A stretch of 64,000 nt of DNA from Streptomyces thermodiastaticus. Lineage in GTDB: Bacteria; Actinomycetota; Actinomycetes; Streptomycetales; Streptomycetaceae. Made by a program: the position numbers and the translations under genes. Numbering within the stretch: position 1 is the first letter of the stretch; every line of letters begins with the position of its first letter. Of this stretch, positions 49,982 through 58,468 are shown piece after piece. Below the pieces are notes generated by a model. It did no database searches, was not told the DNA's origin, and saw only the letters and a program-made list of their open reading frames with translations. The stretch is taken from the NCBI RefSeq assembly GCF_014656135.1, contig NZ_BNBV01000023.1:35967-99966 (forward strand), written 5' to 3'.

Positions 49982-51460
49982 GTGCTCGATCAGGGCGCAC
50001 CCCCGGACCACAGCAGCCCCGCCGTCCCCCTGACCGCCGGGGCGCGACTGATGCGGCGCAAGCCCGTGGAACGCCTGGTCGCCGAGGGTGGCCAGGGCGA
50101 GGGCGGCTCGCTGCGCCGCTCCCTCGGCCTGTGGCAGCTCACCATGATCAGCATCGGTGCCACCCTGGGCACCGGCATCTTCGTGGTCCTCGGCGAGGCG
50201 GTCCCCAAGGCCGGTCCCGCCGTCACCCTGTCCTTCGTGATAGCCGGCCTCACGGCCCTGTTCTCGGCCCTGTCCTACGCGGAGCTGGCCGGCACCATCC
50301 CGGTCTCCGGCTCCTCGTACTCGTACGCATACGCAACGATGGGCGAGCTGATCGCCTGGGTGTGCGGCTGGTGCCTGGTGCTCGAGTACGGCGTGTCGGT
50401 GGCCGCGGTCGCCGTCGGCTGGGGCGAGTACCTCAACGAGCTGCTGAAGGGCACCATCGGCGTCACCCTCCCGGCGTCGCTGTCGGCCCCGCCCGGCGAC
50501 GGCGGCGTGTTCAACCTGCCGGCGCTGATCGTCGTCCTCCTTGCCATGGTCTTCCTGCTGGGCGGCGCCCGGGAGTCGGCCCGCGCCAACACGATCATGG
50601 TCTGTGTGAAGATCGCCGCACTGGTGCTGTTCTGCGCCATCGGCGTGCAGGGCTTCCGCTCCGGCAACTACTCTCACTTCATGCCGCTGGGCATGAGCGG
50701 TGTCAGCGCGGCGGGAGCCACGCTGTTCTTCTCCTACATCGGCTTCGACGCCGCCTCCACCGCCGGCGAGGAGGCGAAGAACGCGCAGCGCGACCTGCCC
50801 CGCGCGATCATGCTGTCGCTGGTCATCGTCACCGCCCTGTACGTCCTGGTCGCCGCCGTCGCCGTGGGCGCCAAGCCGTGGCGGCAGTTCAACGACTCCG
50901 AGGCGGCCCTCGCCCAGATCATGCGGGAGGTCACCGGGCAGAGCTTCTGGGGCACCCTGCTGGCCGCGTGCGCGGTCGTCGCCATCGCCAGCGTCGTGCT
51001 GACCGTGCTCTACGGCCAGACCCGCATCCTGTTCGCGATGTCCCGCGACGGACTGGTGCCCAAGGTGTTCTCCCGGGTCCACCCGAAGACCGGGGCGCCC
51101 CGCGCCAACACGCTGATCGTCTCGGCGTTCTGCGGGGTGCTGGCCGCGGCGGTCCCGCTGGGCCAGCTCGCCGACGCCACCAGCATCGGCACCCTGTTCG
51201 CCTTCGCCCTGGTCAACGTCGCCGTCGTGGTGCTGCGCCGGACCCGCCCGACGATGCACCGCACCTTCCGGGTGCCGCTGTCGCCTCTGCTGCCCGCGCT
51301 GGGCTTCCTCTTCTGCGTCTGGATGATGGGCAGCCTGTCCGCCGTGACCTGGGTGGTCTTCGGGGTCTGGATGGCCGTCGGGCTCGTGTTCTACTTCGTA
51401 TACGGCTATCGCCGGTCCCGCCTCGCGGAACCCGCAGGTCCCGCGGCGGCGGAGCAGTAG
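49982..51460 (+). CDS. APC superfamily amino acid permease (probable cationic amino acid transporter)
   Basis: The 492-residue membrane protein has about 12 hydrophobic segments. It has the APC/CAT signature near the first helix (ISIGATLGTGIFVVLGEA), IPVSGSSYSYAYATMGE and a cytoplasmic loop FSYIGFDAASTAGEEAKNAQ. These are typical of the cationic amino acid transporter branch. With the downstream DavAB-like enzymes, lysine is the favoured substrate, but this is inference. AGGAG lies seven bases before the GTG. The lrp gene starts 33 bases after it. Confidence 0.88.
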   Translation: MLDQGAPPDHSSPAVPLTAGARLMRRKPVERLVAEGGQGEGGSLRRSLGLWQLTMISIGATLGTGIFVVLGEAVPKAGPAVTLSFVIAGLTALFSALSYAELAGTIPVSGSSYSYAYATMGELIAWVCGWCLVLEYGVSVAAVAVGWGEYLNELLKGTIGVTLPASLSAPPGDGGVFNLPALIVVLLAMVFLLGGARESARANTIMVCVKIAALVLFCAIGVQGFRSGNYSHFMPLGMSGVSAAGATLFFSYIGFDAASTAGEEAKNAQRDLPRAIMLSLVIVTALYVLVAAVAVGAKPWRQFNDSEAALAQIMREVTGQSFWGTLLAACAVVAIASVVLTVLYGQTRILFAMSRDGLVPKVFSRVHPKTGAPRANTLIVSAFCGVLAAAVPLGQLADATSIGTLFAFALVNVAVVVLRRTRPTMHRTFRVPLSPLLPALGFLFCVWMMGSLSAVTWVVFGVWMAVGLVFYFVYGYRRSRLAEPAGPAAAEQ

Positions 51461-51493
51461 AACCACCGAACACGAAGAAGTGACCCGTACCCC

Positions 51494-51946
51494 GTGCTGA
51501 ACGATCTCGACGAACGCATCGTGCACGCCCTCGCCGAGGACGCCCGCCGCTCCTACGCGGACATCGGGCAGCTCGTCGGCCTCTCCGCCCCCGCGGTCAA
51601 GCGGCGCGTGGACCGGCTGCGCGCCACCGGAGCCATCACCGGTTTCACCGTCCGCGTCGATCCGGCGGCGCTCGGCTGGGCGACCGAGGGGTTCGTCGAG
51701 ATCTACTGCCGCAGCAACACCTCGCCGGAGACCATCCAGCGCGGGCTGGAGCGGTACCAGGAGGTCGTCGCCGCCTCCACCGTCACCGGTGACGCCGACG
51801 CGATCGCCCACATCTTCGCCGCGGACATGCGGCACTTCGAACGCGTCCTGGAACGCATCGCCGGCGAGCCGTTCGTGGAACGCACCAAGTCGGTGCTGGT
51901 CCTCTCCCCGCTGGTGCGCCGCTTCAACTCCGGCTCGCCCGCCTGA
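51494..51946 (+). CDS. Lrp/AsnC family transcriptional regulator
   Basis: The 150-residue protein has an N-terminal HTH (LDERIVHALAEDARRSYADI, GLSAPAVKRRVDRL) and a C-terminal RAM/AsnC ligand-binding domain (VTGDADAIAHIFAADMRHFE). Lrp-type proteins form octamers and respond to amino acids. Its place between an amino acid permease and lysine-degrading enzymes suggests it controls them in response to lysine or a metabolite. A terminator follows. Confidence 0.92.
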   Translation: MLNDLDERIVHALAEDARRSYADIGQLVGLSAPAVKRRVDRLRATGAITGFTVRVDPAALGWATEGFVEIYCRSNTSPETIQRGLERYQEVVAASTVTGDADAIAHIFAADMRHFERVLERIAGEPFVERTKSVLVLSPLVRRFNSGSPA

Positions 51947-51991
51947 CGCCGGGGGCGGCCGGACGACACCCGCCCGCCCCGGCGAACAACC

Positions 51992-52039
51992 CCGGTGCCC
52001 CGGGGCGGCCCGATCCCGCGGACCGCCCCGGGGCACCGG
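51992..52039 (+). terminator. lrp terminator
   Basis: A perfect 17-bp stem (51992-52008 with 52023-52039) with a 14-base loop separates lrp from davAB transcription. Confidence 0.85.
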
Positions 52040-52146
52040 CGTCTCCGGCCGACCCCGAGGCGCGCAACCCGACCGGTCGCCAGGCGTCCGCACAGGCCCC
52101 GGTCGGACGGCGTCCAGCGCGGCCCTGAGCAGCCCTTCCGCCCCCG

Positions 52147-52204
52147 CGCAACGAATCACCGCCGAGCCGCCCCGGCACGCAATGATCAGCGCCTCACCCC
52201 GCAA
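52147..52204. promoter_or_regulatory. CGCAA motif array upstream of davA, candidate Lrp-type operator
   Basis: CGCAA occurs at 52147, 52178 and 52200 (steps 31 and 22). The first two are embedded in GCGCAACGAA and ACGCAATGATC, words found in the same order 30 bases apart before the permease. The last motif starts 15 bases before the -35 box. Confidence 0.55.
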
Positions 52205-52214
52205 CAGCTGACGC

Positions 52215-52244
52215 TTGTCCGCGCGAGCCGGCCGACCGTACCGT
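52215..52244 (+). promoter_or_regulatory. candidate davAB promoter
   Basis: TTGTCC (52215-52220) and TACCGT (52239-52244) are separated by 18 bases, about 54 bases upstream of davA. Confidence 0.5.
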
Positions 52245-52297
52245 CGTAGCGCCTTCGTCAGGCGCCCCGATCACCCCCTCACCGGCGAGGATTCCGC

Positions 52298-53086
52298 ATG
52301 CGCACCGCCCTGCTCCAGAGCTCCGGCCGTCCCGGCTGCGTCGCCGAGAACCTCAAGGAGCTGGACGAGGCCGCGGGCCGGGCCGCGGACGCGGGGGCCG
52401 CGCTGCTCGTCGCCCCGGAGCTGTTCCTGACCGGATACGCCATCGGCGACGACGTCGCCCGTCTCGCCGAGCCCGCCGACGGCACGGCCGCGGACGCGGT
52501 CGCACAGCTGGCCCGCCGGCACGGACTGGCCGTGGCCTACGGCTACCCCGAGCGGGACGGCGCAGCGGTCTTCAACTCCGCCCAGCTGATCTCCGCCGAC
52601 GGCACCCGCCTGGCGAACTACCGCAAGACCCATCTCTTCGGCTGCTTCGAACGCGACCACTTCACCCCGGGCGAGCAGCCGGTCGTCCAGGCCGAACTGC
52701 ACGGCCTGACCGTCGGCATCGTCATCTGCTACGACGTCGAGTTCCCGGAGACCGTCCGCGCCCACGCCCTGGCCGGAACGGATTTCCTCCTCGTCCCGAC
52801 CGCCCAGATGCACCCCTTCCAGTTCGTCGCCGAATCCCTGGTGCCGGTGCGGGCCTTCGAGAACCAGATGTACGTGGCGTACGTCAACCGGACCGGCCGC
52901 GAAGGGGAGTTCGAGTTCGTCGGGCTCTCCGTCCTCGCCGGTCCCGACGGTGTGGCCCGTGCCCGCGGCGGGCGCGGCGAGGAACTGCTCCTCGCCGACG
53001 CCGACCCCGCCTTCCTGGCCGCCTCCCGTATCACCAACCCGTACCTGCGCGACCGCCGCCCCGGCCTGTACGGGTCCCTGGTCTGA
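52298..53086 (+). CDS. davA: DavA-like 5-aminovaleramidase (nitrilase superfamily)
   Basis: The 262-residue carbon-nitrogen hydrolase has the catalytic triad E41 (PELFLTGY), K110 (YRKTHLF) and C144 (ICYDVEFPE). The surrounding sequence closely resembles Pseudomonas putida DavA as I remember it (PELFLTGYAIG, YGYPERDGAAVFNS, RKTHLFG). DavA hydrolyses 5-aminovaleramide to 5-aminovalerate in lysine breakdown. It lies 60 bases before the davB-like gene and would take its product. The ATG start has GGCGAGGA upstream. Confidence 0.82.
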   Translation: MRTALLQSSGRPGCVAENLKELDEAAGRAADAGAALLVAPELFLTGYAIGDDVARLAEPADGTAADAVAQLARRHGLAVAYGYPERDGAAVFNSAQLISADGTRLANYRKTHLFGCFERDHFTPGEQPVVQAELHGLTVGIVICYDVEFPETVRAHALAGTDFLLVPTAQMHPFQFVAESLVPVRAFENQMYVAYVNRTGREGEFEFVGLSVLAGPDGVARARGGRGEELLLADADPAFLAASRITNPYLRDRRPGLYGSLV

Positions 53087-53146
53087 CCCGGCCGAACCGT
53101 TTCCCCGAACCTTCCCGAGTTCGTCTGTGCAAGGAGTCCGTACCCC

Positions 53147-54841
53147 ATGACGTCCACGGTGCCCAACGCCGTCGAGCACGCCGACCCGCAGCAGCCGCCG
53201 ATCACCATGTTCTGTCCGGACTTCCCCTACGCCTACGACGACTACCTCGCCCACCCGGCGGGCCTGGGCCAGATACCCGCCACCGAGCACGGCACCGAGG
53301 TGGCCGTCGTCGGCGGCGGCCTGTCGGGCATCGTCGCCGCCTACGAGCTGATGAAGATGGGCCTCAAGCCCGTCGTCTACGAGGCCGACCGGATCGGCGG
53401 CCGGCTGCGCACCGTCGGCTTCGAGGGCTGCGACGCGTCGCTGACCGCCGAGATGGGCGCGATGCGCTTCCCGCCGTCCTCCACGGCCCTGCAGCACTAC
53501 ATCGACCTGGTCGGCCTGGAGACCAAGCCGTTCCCCAACCCCCTGGCGGACGCGACCCCGTCGACCGTCGTCGACCTCAAGGGCGAGACGCACTACGCGA
53601 GGACCATCGACGACCTGCCGCAGGTCTACCGGGACGTCGCCGACGCCTGGACCGCGTGCCTCGAAGAGGGCGCCCGCTTCTCCGAGATGAACCAGGCCAT
53701 CCGGCAGCGGGACGTGCGGCGCATCCGCGAGATCTGGTCGGAGCTGGTCGAGAAACTCGACAACCAGACCTTCTACGGCTTCCTGTGCGCGTCGGAGGCC
53801 TTCCGCTCCTTCCGGCACCGCGAGATCTTCGGCCAGGTCGGCTTCGGCACCGGCGGCTGGGACACCGACTTCCCCAACTCCATCCTGGAGATCCTGCGCG
53901 TCGTCTACACCGAGGCCGACGACCGCCACCGGGGCATCGTCGGCGGCTCTCAGCAACTGCCGCTCCGGCTCTGGGAACGCCGGCCCGAGAAGATCGTCCA
54001 CTGGCCGCACGGCACCTCGCTGAAGTCCCTGCACCCGGACGGCGCCCCGCGTCCGGCCGTGACCCGCCTGCACCGCACCGCGGGCAACCGGATCACCGTC
54101 ACCGACGCCGGCGGCGACATCCGCACCTACCGGGCGGTGATCTTCACCGCGCAGTCGTGGATGCTGCTGTCCAAGATCCGGTGCGACGAGGAGCTGTTCC
54201 CGATCGACCACTGGACCGCGATCGAGCGCACCCACTACATGGAGTCCTCCAAACTCTTCGTCCCCGTCGACCGGCCGTTCTGGCTGGACAAGGACGAGAA
54301 CGGGCGGGACGTGATGTCCATGACCCTCACCGACCGGATGACCCGCGGCACCTACCTGCTCGACAACGGACCGGACAAGCCCGCTGTCATCTGCCTCTCC
54401 TACACCTGGTGCGACGACAGCCTGAAGTGGCTGCCGCTGTCCGCCGAGGAGCGGATGGAGGTCATGCTGGCGTCCCTGTCGGAGATCTATCCGAACGTCG
54501 ACATCCGGGGGCACATCATCGGCAACCCGGTGACTGTCTCCTGGGAGAACGAGCCCTACTTCATGGGCGCGTTCAAGGCGAACCTGCCCGGCCACTACCG
54601 CTACCAGCGCCGCCTGTTCACCCACTTCATGCAGGACCGGCTGCCCGAGGACAAGCGGGGCATCTTCCTGGCCGGCGACGACATCTCCTGGACGGCCGGC
54701 TGGGCCGAGGGCGCCGTCCAGACCGCGCTGAACGCGGTCTGGGGCGTCATGCACCACCTCGGAGGCTCGACCGACCCGTCCAACCCCGGCCCGGGCGACG
54801 TCTTCGACGAGATCGCGCCGGTGGAACTGCCGGAGGACTAG
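53147..54841 (+). CDS. davB: DavB-like lysine 2-monooxygenase (flavin amine oxidase family)
   Basis: The 564-residue FAD protein has the dinucleotide motif VAVVGGGLSGIVAAYELMK near residues 51-69, the GGRLR motif, and the C-terminal FAD region IFLAGDDISWTAGWAEGAVQ. Long stretches resemble P. putida DavB as I recall it (HPAGLGQIPA, LETKPFPNPL, FGQVGFGTGGWDTDFPNS). That enzyme converts L-lysine to 5-aminovaleramide and CO2 with O2. A related activity on tryptophan, arginine or another amino acid remains possible. CAAGGAG precedes the ATG. Confidence 0.82.
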   Translation: MTSTVPNAVEHADPQQPPITMFCPDFPYAYDDYLAHPAGLGQIPATEHGTEVAVVGGGLSGIVAAYELMKMGLKPVVYEADRIGGRLRTVGFEGCDASLTAEMGAMRFPPSSTALQHYIDLVGLETKPFPNPLADATPSTVVDLKGETHYARTIDDLPQVYRDVADAWTACLEEGARFSEMNQAIRQRDVRRIREIWSELVEKLDNQTFYGFLCASEAFRSFRHREIFGQVGFGTGGWDTDFPNSILEILRVVYTEADDRHRGIVGGSQQLPLRLWERRPEKIVHWPHGTSLKSLHPDGAPRPAVTRLHRTAGNRITVTDAGGDIRTYRAVIFTAQSWMLLSKIRCDEELFPIDHWTAIERTHYMESSKLFVPVDRPFWLDKDENGRDVMSMTLTDRMTRGTYLLDNGPDKPAVICLSYTWCDDSLKWLPLSAEERMEVMLASLSEIYPNVDIRGHIIGNPVTVSWENEPYFMGAFKANLPGHYRYQRRLFTHFMQDRLPEDKRGIFLAGDDISWTAGWAEGAVQTALNAVWGVMHHLGGSTDPSNPGPGDVFDEIAPVELPED

Positions 54842-54870
54842 ATCCCCGCGCCTCGCGTCCGCGTGATCAT

Positions 54871-54905
54871 GCCGGGCCCGCGGGCTGTGCGCCGGCGGGC
54901 CCGGC
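54871..54905. terminator. davAB terminator
   Basis: An 11-bp stem (GCCGGGCCCGC / GCGGGCCCGGC) with a 13-base loop starts 29 bases after davB. Confidence 0.7.
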
Positions 54906-54948
54906 AGGACGTTGCGCGGGCACGCCGCGGAACACCGGGCCCTCTGGT

Positions 54949-54990
54949 GTCCGCCGGCACGGACAGCGCAGCTCCCGTGCCGGCGCGGAC
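54949..54990. terminator. terminator of the LLM oxidoreductase gene
   Basis: CCGGCACGG/CCGTGCCGG (9 bp) extends through a 2-base bulge to GTCCG/CGGAC. It lies right after the stop of the minus-strand LLM gene, next to the davB terminator. Confidence 0.6.
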
Positions 54991-54992
54991 GG

Positions 54993-55922
54993 TCAGAGTC
55001 CGGCCGCCCGTGCCTTCTCGTACACCTCCGCGGCGACGTCCTTGAGTTCCTCGGCGTCGCGGACCCCGCTCTGCAGGTCCACCAGGATTTCGTCCAGGCC
55101 GATGGCCGCGTGGGCGAGCACGTCCTCGACGATCTGGTCCGCGCTGCCGTGGAACGGCGGCCGGTCGCCGCCCTGGTGGCCCTCGGGCGTGTAGCGCGTG
55201 TTGGCCCGCAGCACCGTCCGGATCGGCTGCGTGCGGCCGCGTTCGGCGGCCAGCTCCTGCAGTGCCTGCCACTGGCGGGCGATGTCGTCCACGCCCGAGC
55301 CGACGGGCAGCCAGCCGTCGGCGCGGTCCACCAGACGCTCACGGGCCTTCCGCGATGCGGCGGCCAGCAGAATCGGGATGGGCCGGGCCGGCTTGGGGCC
55401 GACCGCGGCGGACTCGATCGCGGTGATCCGGCCGCTGTAGCGCACCGGGTCGGGGCCCCACACCGCCCGGCACACGTCGAGCACCTCGTCGAGCACGGGC
55501 CCGCGCTCCTTGATCGGCCGCACGCCGGTGGCCGCGTACTCGTCCAGGGACCAGCCGGTGCCGAGCCCGGCGATCACCCGGCCACCGCTGGCCGCGTCCA
55601 GCGAGGCCAGTGCCTTGGCGAGCTGGAACGGCAGGTGCAGCGGCGCCACGAGCACGCTGCTGCCCAGCTCGACCCGTTCGGTGGCCGCCGCGGCCAGGGT
55701 GAGCGTGACCAACGGGTCGGCCACATGCCGGTAGGCATCGGGCCACGGCATGCCCTCGATGCCGTACAGCCCCTGGGCGGCGGGCTCGGGGAACAGGGCC
55801 CGCTCGTACACCCACAGGCTGTCGTAGCCGATGCGCTCCGCGGCGCGCGCGACGTCGGGAACGTCCCTGCCCAGGTGGAACTGATGATTCTGGGGGAGGC
55901 CGAGGCCCAGCCGAGTCGCCAT
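54993..55922 (-). CDS. F420-type LLM class oxidoreductase
   Basis: The 309-residue luciferase-like TIM-barrel protein has GLGLPQNHQFHLGRDVPDVA at the start, ERVELGSSVLVAPLHLPFQLA and GLGTGWSLDEYAATG, typical of actinobacterial F420-dependent LLM enzymes. The substrate is unknown. GGAGGG lies seven bases before the ATG. A small dyad in its promoter region could be an operator. Confidence 0.87.
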   Translation of the reverse strand: MATRLGLGLPQNHQFHLGRDVPDVARAAERIGYDSLWVYERALFPEPAAQGLYGIEGMPWPDAYRHVADPLVTLTLAAAATERVELGSSVLVAPLHLPFQLAKALASLDAASGGRVIAGLGTGWSLDEYAATGVRPIKERGPVLDEVLDVCRAVWGPDPVRYSGRITAIESAAVGPKPARPIPILLAAASRKARERLVDRADGWLPVGSGVDDIARQWQALQELAAERGRTQPIRTVLRANTRYTPEGHQGGDRPPFHGSADQIVEDVLAHAAIGLDEILVDLQSGVRDAEELKDVAAEVYEKARAAGL

Positions 55923-55962
55923 GTGCCCTCCTTCGTCATCGAGCGTGTCGATGGTGCAACGT

Positions 55963-55976
55963 ACAGTGACGACTGT
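55963..55976. promoter_or_regulatory. dyad in the LLM gene promoter region
   Basis: ACAGT-GACG-ACTGT is a perfect 5-bp inverted repeat 41-54 bases upstream of the LLM start. It is a possible repressor site. Confidence 0.35.
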
Positions 55977-56064
55977 GCATTCCCGGCAGCACCGCGGCCC
56001 GCGGTGCGATTGCGCGGGCGGTCACACGGGTGGCCGTACGGTCCGGCGGGCGCCGGCCGCCCGG

Positions 56065-56760
56065 TCAGGACGGCAGCGGGGTGAGCATCATGCGCCCGGC
56101 GAAGCCGACCGCCGCGTCCAGCCGCTGGGCGAACTCCTCCGCCAGGTCGGGCAGCCGGCGCAGTGCCCACAGTGCCCGCGCGGCCGACCAGGCGGCGCTG
56201 CGGGCCTGCTCCAGACTCCACGCGTCCACCAGATGGGTGAGCGGGTCGGCTAGCTCCAGCAGGTCGGGGCCGGGCATCAGATCCTCGCGGACCCGTTCCT
56301 CCAGGGCGACGAGCAGGTCGCCGACCCGGTCGTAGTCGCTCTCCAGGTCGGCCGGTTCGCAGTCCAGGGCGCGGCAGGCGTCCACGACGGCCAGCGCCAG
56401 GTCGTGACCGATGTGCGCGTTGATGCCGGCCAGCGCGAACTGCAGCGGTCGGATCCCCGGGTGCCGGCGGAACTGGATCAGCGGCCGCCAGCAGCCGGGC
56501 GGGCGCCGCCCCTCGGCCGCCGCGTCCACGGCGTCGAGATAGCGCACCGCGAAGTGCACGTCCAGCGTCGCGGTGGCCCGCGGGTCCCTGAACCGCCCGG
56601 TGGTCAGGCTCCGCGCCACTTCCTCGGTGACGGTGAGGTAGACCCGGTTGAACACCGCGATCCCGTCCCGCTCCGGCAGTGTGGCGGCCAGCTCGCGCAT
56701 CCGGGCGAGCACGCTGTCCACTGTGTGCGGGCGGCGGATGAGTTGTGCCGATTGCCCCAT
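56065..56760 (-). CDS. DUF5995-like protein
   Basis: The 231-residue helical protein matches the general look of DUF5995 proteins from actinobacteria (AVFNRVYLTVTEEVARSL, DVHFAVRYLDAVDA, GINAHIGHDLALAVVDAC). No catalytic motif is seen and the function is unknown. The clustered His/Asp residues in NAHIGHDLA could bind metal; that is a guess. The start is ATG 56760; the ribosome site is poor. It is transcribed toward the LLM gene, 142 bases away. Confidence 0.7.
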   Translation of the reverse strand: MGQSAQLIRRPHTVDSVLARMRELAATLPERDGIAVFNRVYLTVTEEVARSLTTGRFRDPRATATLDVHFAVRYLDAVDAAAEGRRPPGCWRPLIQFRRHPGIRPLQFALAGINAHIGHDLALAVVDACRALDCEPADLESDYDRVGDLLVALEERVREDLMPGPDLLELADPLTHLVDAWSLEQARSAAWSAARALWALRRLPDLAEEFAQRLDAAVGFAGRMMLTPLPS

Positions 56761-56995
56761 GCGGGCAGATTCCCAGGCCCGGCCCGCGTCCGGCGCCCAT
56801 CGGCCCCGCACTTCCCCGGAACGGGGGAAACACGAGCGTGTCGCGCGGGGCGCGACGGGAGCGGCGCACGGCTGCCGCACCCGCGCGTACGGCCGCCGGA
56901 TCCGCGCGCACGCGGCGAGGGGGCCGGGCGGGTCGCCGGCCCGCGGTGGGCGCACCTCGATCGATTCGGCCGGGTGGCCAGGCATCTTGTATTTT

Positions 56996-57016
56996 CGTTC
57001 GACAGTAAAACGAACG
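56996..57016. promoter_or_regulatory. AT-rich dyad upstream of the uracil permease
   Basis: CGTTCG and CGAACG flank nine bases in an unusually AT-rich patch (about 56985-57012), 13 bases before the permease ATG. It may mark the promoter or an operator; the exact -10 and -35 are unclear. Confidence 0.35.
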
Positions 57017-57028
57017 GAGCGTTTCCAG

Positions 57029-58408
57029 ATGTCGGGTTTCGGTTGGAAGCTGCACGGTGACGGGCGGCACCTGCATCCGGGTGAGGTCGTCCGGCCGGGA
57101 GAGCGGCTCACCTGGACCCGCACGATCGGCCTCGGTGCGCAGCACGTCGTCTCCATGATCGGTGCGTGTTTCGTCGCCCCGGTGCTCATGGGCCTCGACC
57201 CCGCCCTGGGCCTGATGGCCTCGGGTGTGGCGACGCTGCTGTTCCTGGTGATCACACGGGGGAGGGTGCCCAGCTACCTGGGGTCGTCGCTCTCCTTCGT
57301 CGGTGTCGCCGCCGTCATCGGCAGCCAGGGCGGAGGTCCGGCCGAGCTGACCGGCGCCCTGTTCGTCGTGGGTCTCGCCCTCGCGGTGGTCGGCGTCGTC
57401 ATCCGGTTCCTCGGCTCGCGGGTCGTCCACGCCGTGCTGCCGCCCGCGGTGACGGGTGCCGTGGTCATGCTGATCGGCTTCAACCTCGCCCCGGTGGCCG
57501 CCTCCAGCTACTGGCCGCAGGACCAGTGGACCGCGCTCGCCACCCTGCTGTTCACCGGGCTCGCCCTGGTGGTGCTGCGCGGATTCTGGTCACGCATCGC
57601 GATCTTCCTGGGCCTGCTCTTCGGCTACGTGCTCTCCTGGATCCTGGACCTGACCGCGGGCAAGATCCACTCGGTGGACGGCAGCGGCAAGGTGACCGAC
57701 CACTGGCGTCTGGACCTGACCGCGGTGAAGCAGGCCGCCTGGGTGGGTTTCCCCGACCTGCACGCGCCCGCGTTCAGCGCCTCCGCGATCGTCGTGGCCC
57801 TGCCGGTCCTGATCGCGCTCGTCGCGGAGAACACCGGCCACATCAAGGCCGTCGGCGAGATGACGGGAGACCCGCTGGACGACGAACTCGGCACCGCGAT
57901 CATGGCGGACGGCGCGGCGACCATGGTCTCGACGGTGGCCGGCGGCCCGGCGACGACCACGTACGCGGAGAACATCGGCGTCATGGCCGCCACCCGCGTC
58001 TACTCCACCGCGGCCTACATGTGCGCGGCGTTCTTCGCGCTGCTCTTCGGCCTGTGCCCGAAGTTCGGCGCCTTCGTCGCGGCGATCCCGGGCGGTGTCC
58101 TCGGCGGCATCACCGTCATCCTCTACGGCATGATCGGCCTGCTCGGCGCCCAGATCTGGATCCGCAACAAGGTCGACTTCGGCCGCCCGCTCAACCTGAT
58201 ACCGGCGGCGGCCGGGCTGATCGTGGGCATCGGCGGCGTCAGCCTGAAGATCACCCACACCTTCGAGCTCAGCGGCATCGCCCTGGGCACCCTCCTGGTC
58301 CTGGTCGGCTACCACAGCCTGCGCTGGCTCTCCAAGGCGGCGGGCACCTACCAGCCCGCGCTGCTGGACGCCGGACTGACCGAGTACGACGACCAGAAGC
58401 GGCCGTAG
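57029..58408 (+). CDS. uracil/xanthine permease (NCS2/NAT family)
   Basis: The 459-residue protein has about 12-14 membrane helices. NAT-family regions are GLGAQHVVSMIGACFVAPV, the helix 8 Glu in ALVAENTGHIKAVGEM and the helix 10 segment TVAGGPATTTYAENIGVM. These resemble UraA/PyrP uracil permeases. It may salvage external uracil and so complement the de novo UMP genes at 25-35 kb. The ATG has CGGAGC about 10 bases upstream. Confidence 0.9.
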   Translation: MSGFGWKLHGDGRHLHPGEVVRPGERLTWTRTIGLGAQHVVSMIGACFVAPVLMGLDPALGLMASGVATLLFLVITRGRVPSYLGSSLSFVGVAAVIGSQGGGPAELTGALFVVGLALAVVGVVIRFLGSRVVHAVLPPAVTGAVVMLIGFNLAPVAASSYWPQDQWTALATLLFTGLALVVLRGFWSRIAIFLGLLFGYVLSWILDLTAGKIHSVDGSGKVTDHWRLDLTAVKQAAWVGFPDLHAPAFSASAIVVALPVLIALVAENTGHIKAVGEMTGDPLDDELGTAIMADGAATMVSTVAGGPATTTYAENIGVMAATRVYSTAAYMCAAFFALLFGLCPKFGAFVAAIPGGVLGGITVILYGMIGLLGAQIWIRNKVDFGRPLNLIPAAAGLIVGIGGVSLKITHTFELSGIALGTLLVLVGYHSLRWLSKAAGTYQPALLDAGLTEYDDQKRP

Positions 58409-58468
58409 CCGACGCCGGCCGGCGGCCTCCCGCGCGGCGGTCCGCGCACCTCAGAGGGCGCGAGCAGG

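Larger units (their letters stand above)
51947..52297 (+). other. lrp-davA intergenic region
   Basis: No gene is supported. The region holds the lrp terminator, a second CGCAA array and the davA promoter. Confidence 0.6.

Noticed and set aside
46689..50000. Long minus-strand open frame opposite the SorC regulator, barstar and guaB1
   Set aside because: It spans several real genes and intergenic hairpins on the other strand and has no recognisable domain.
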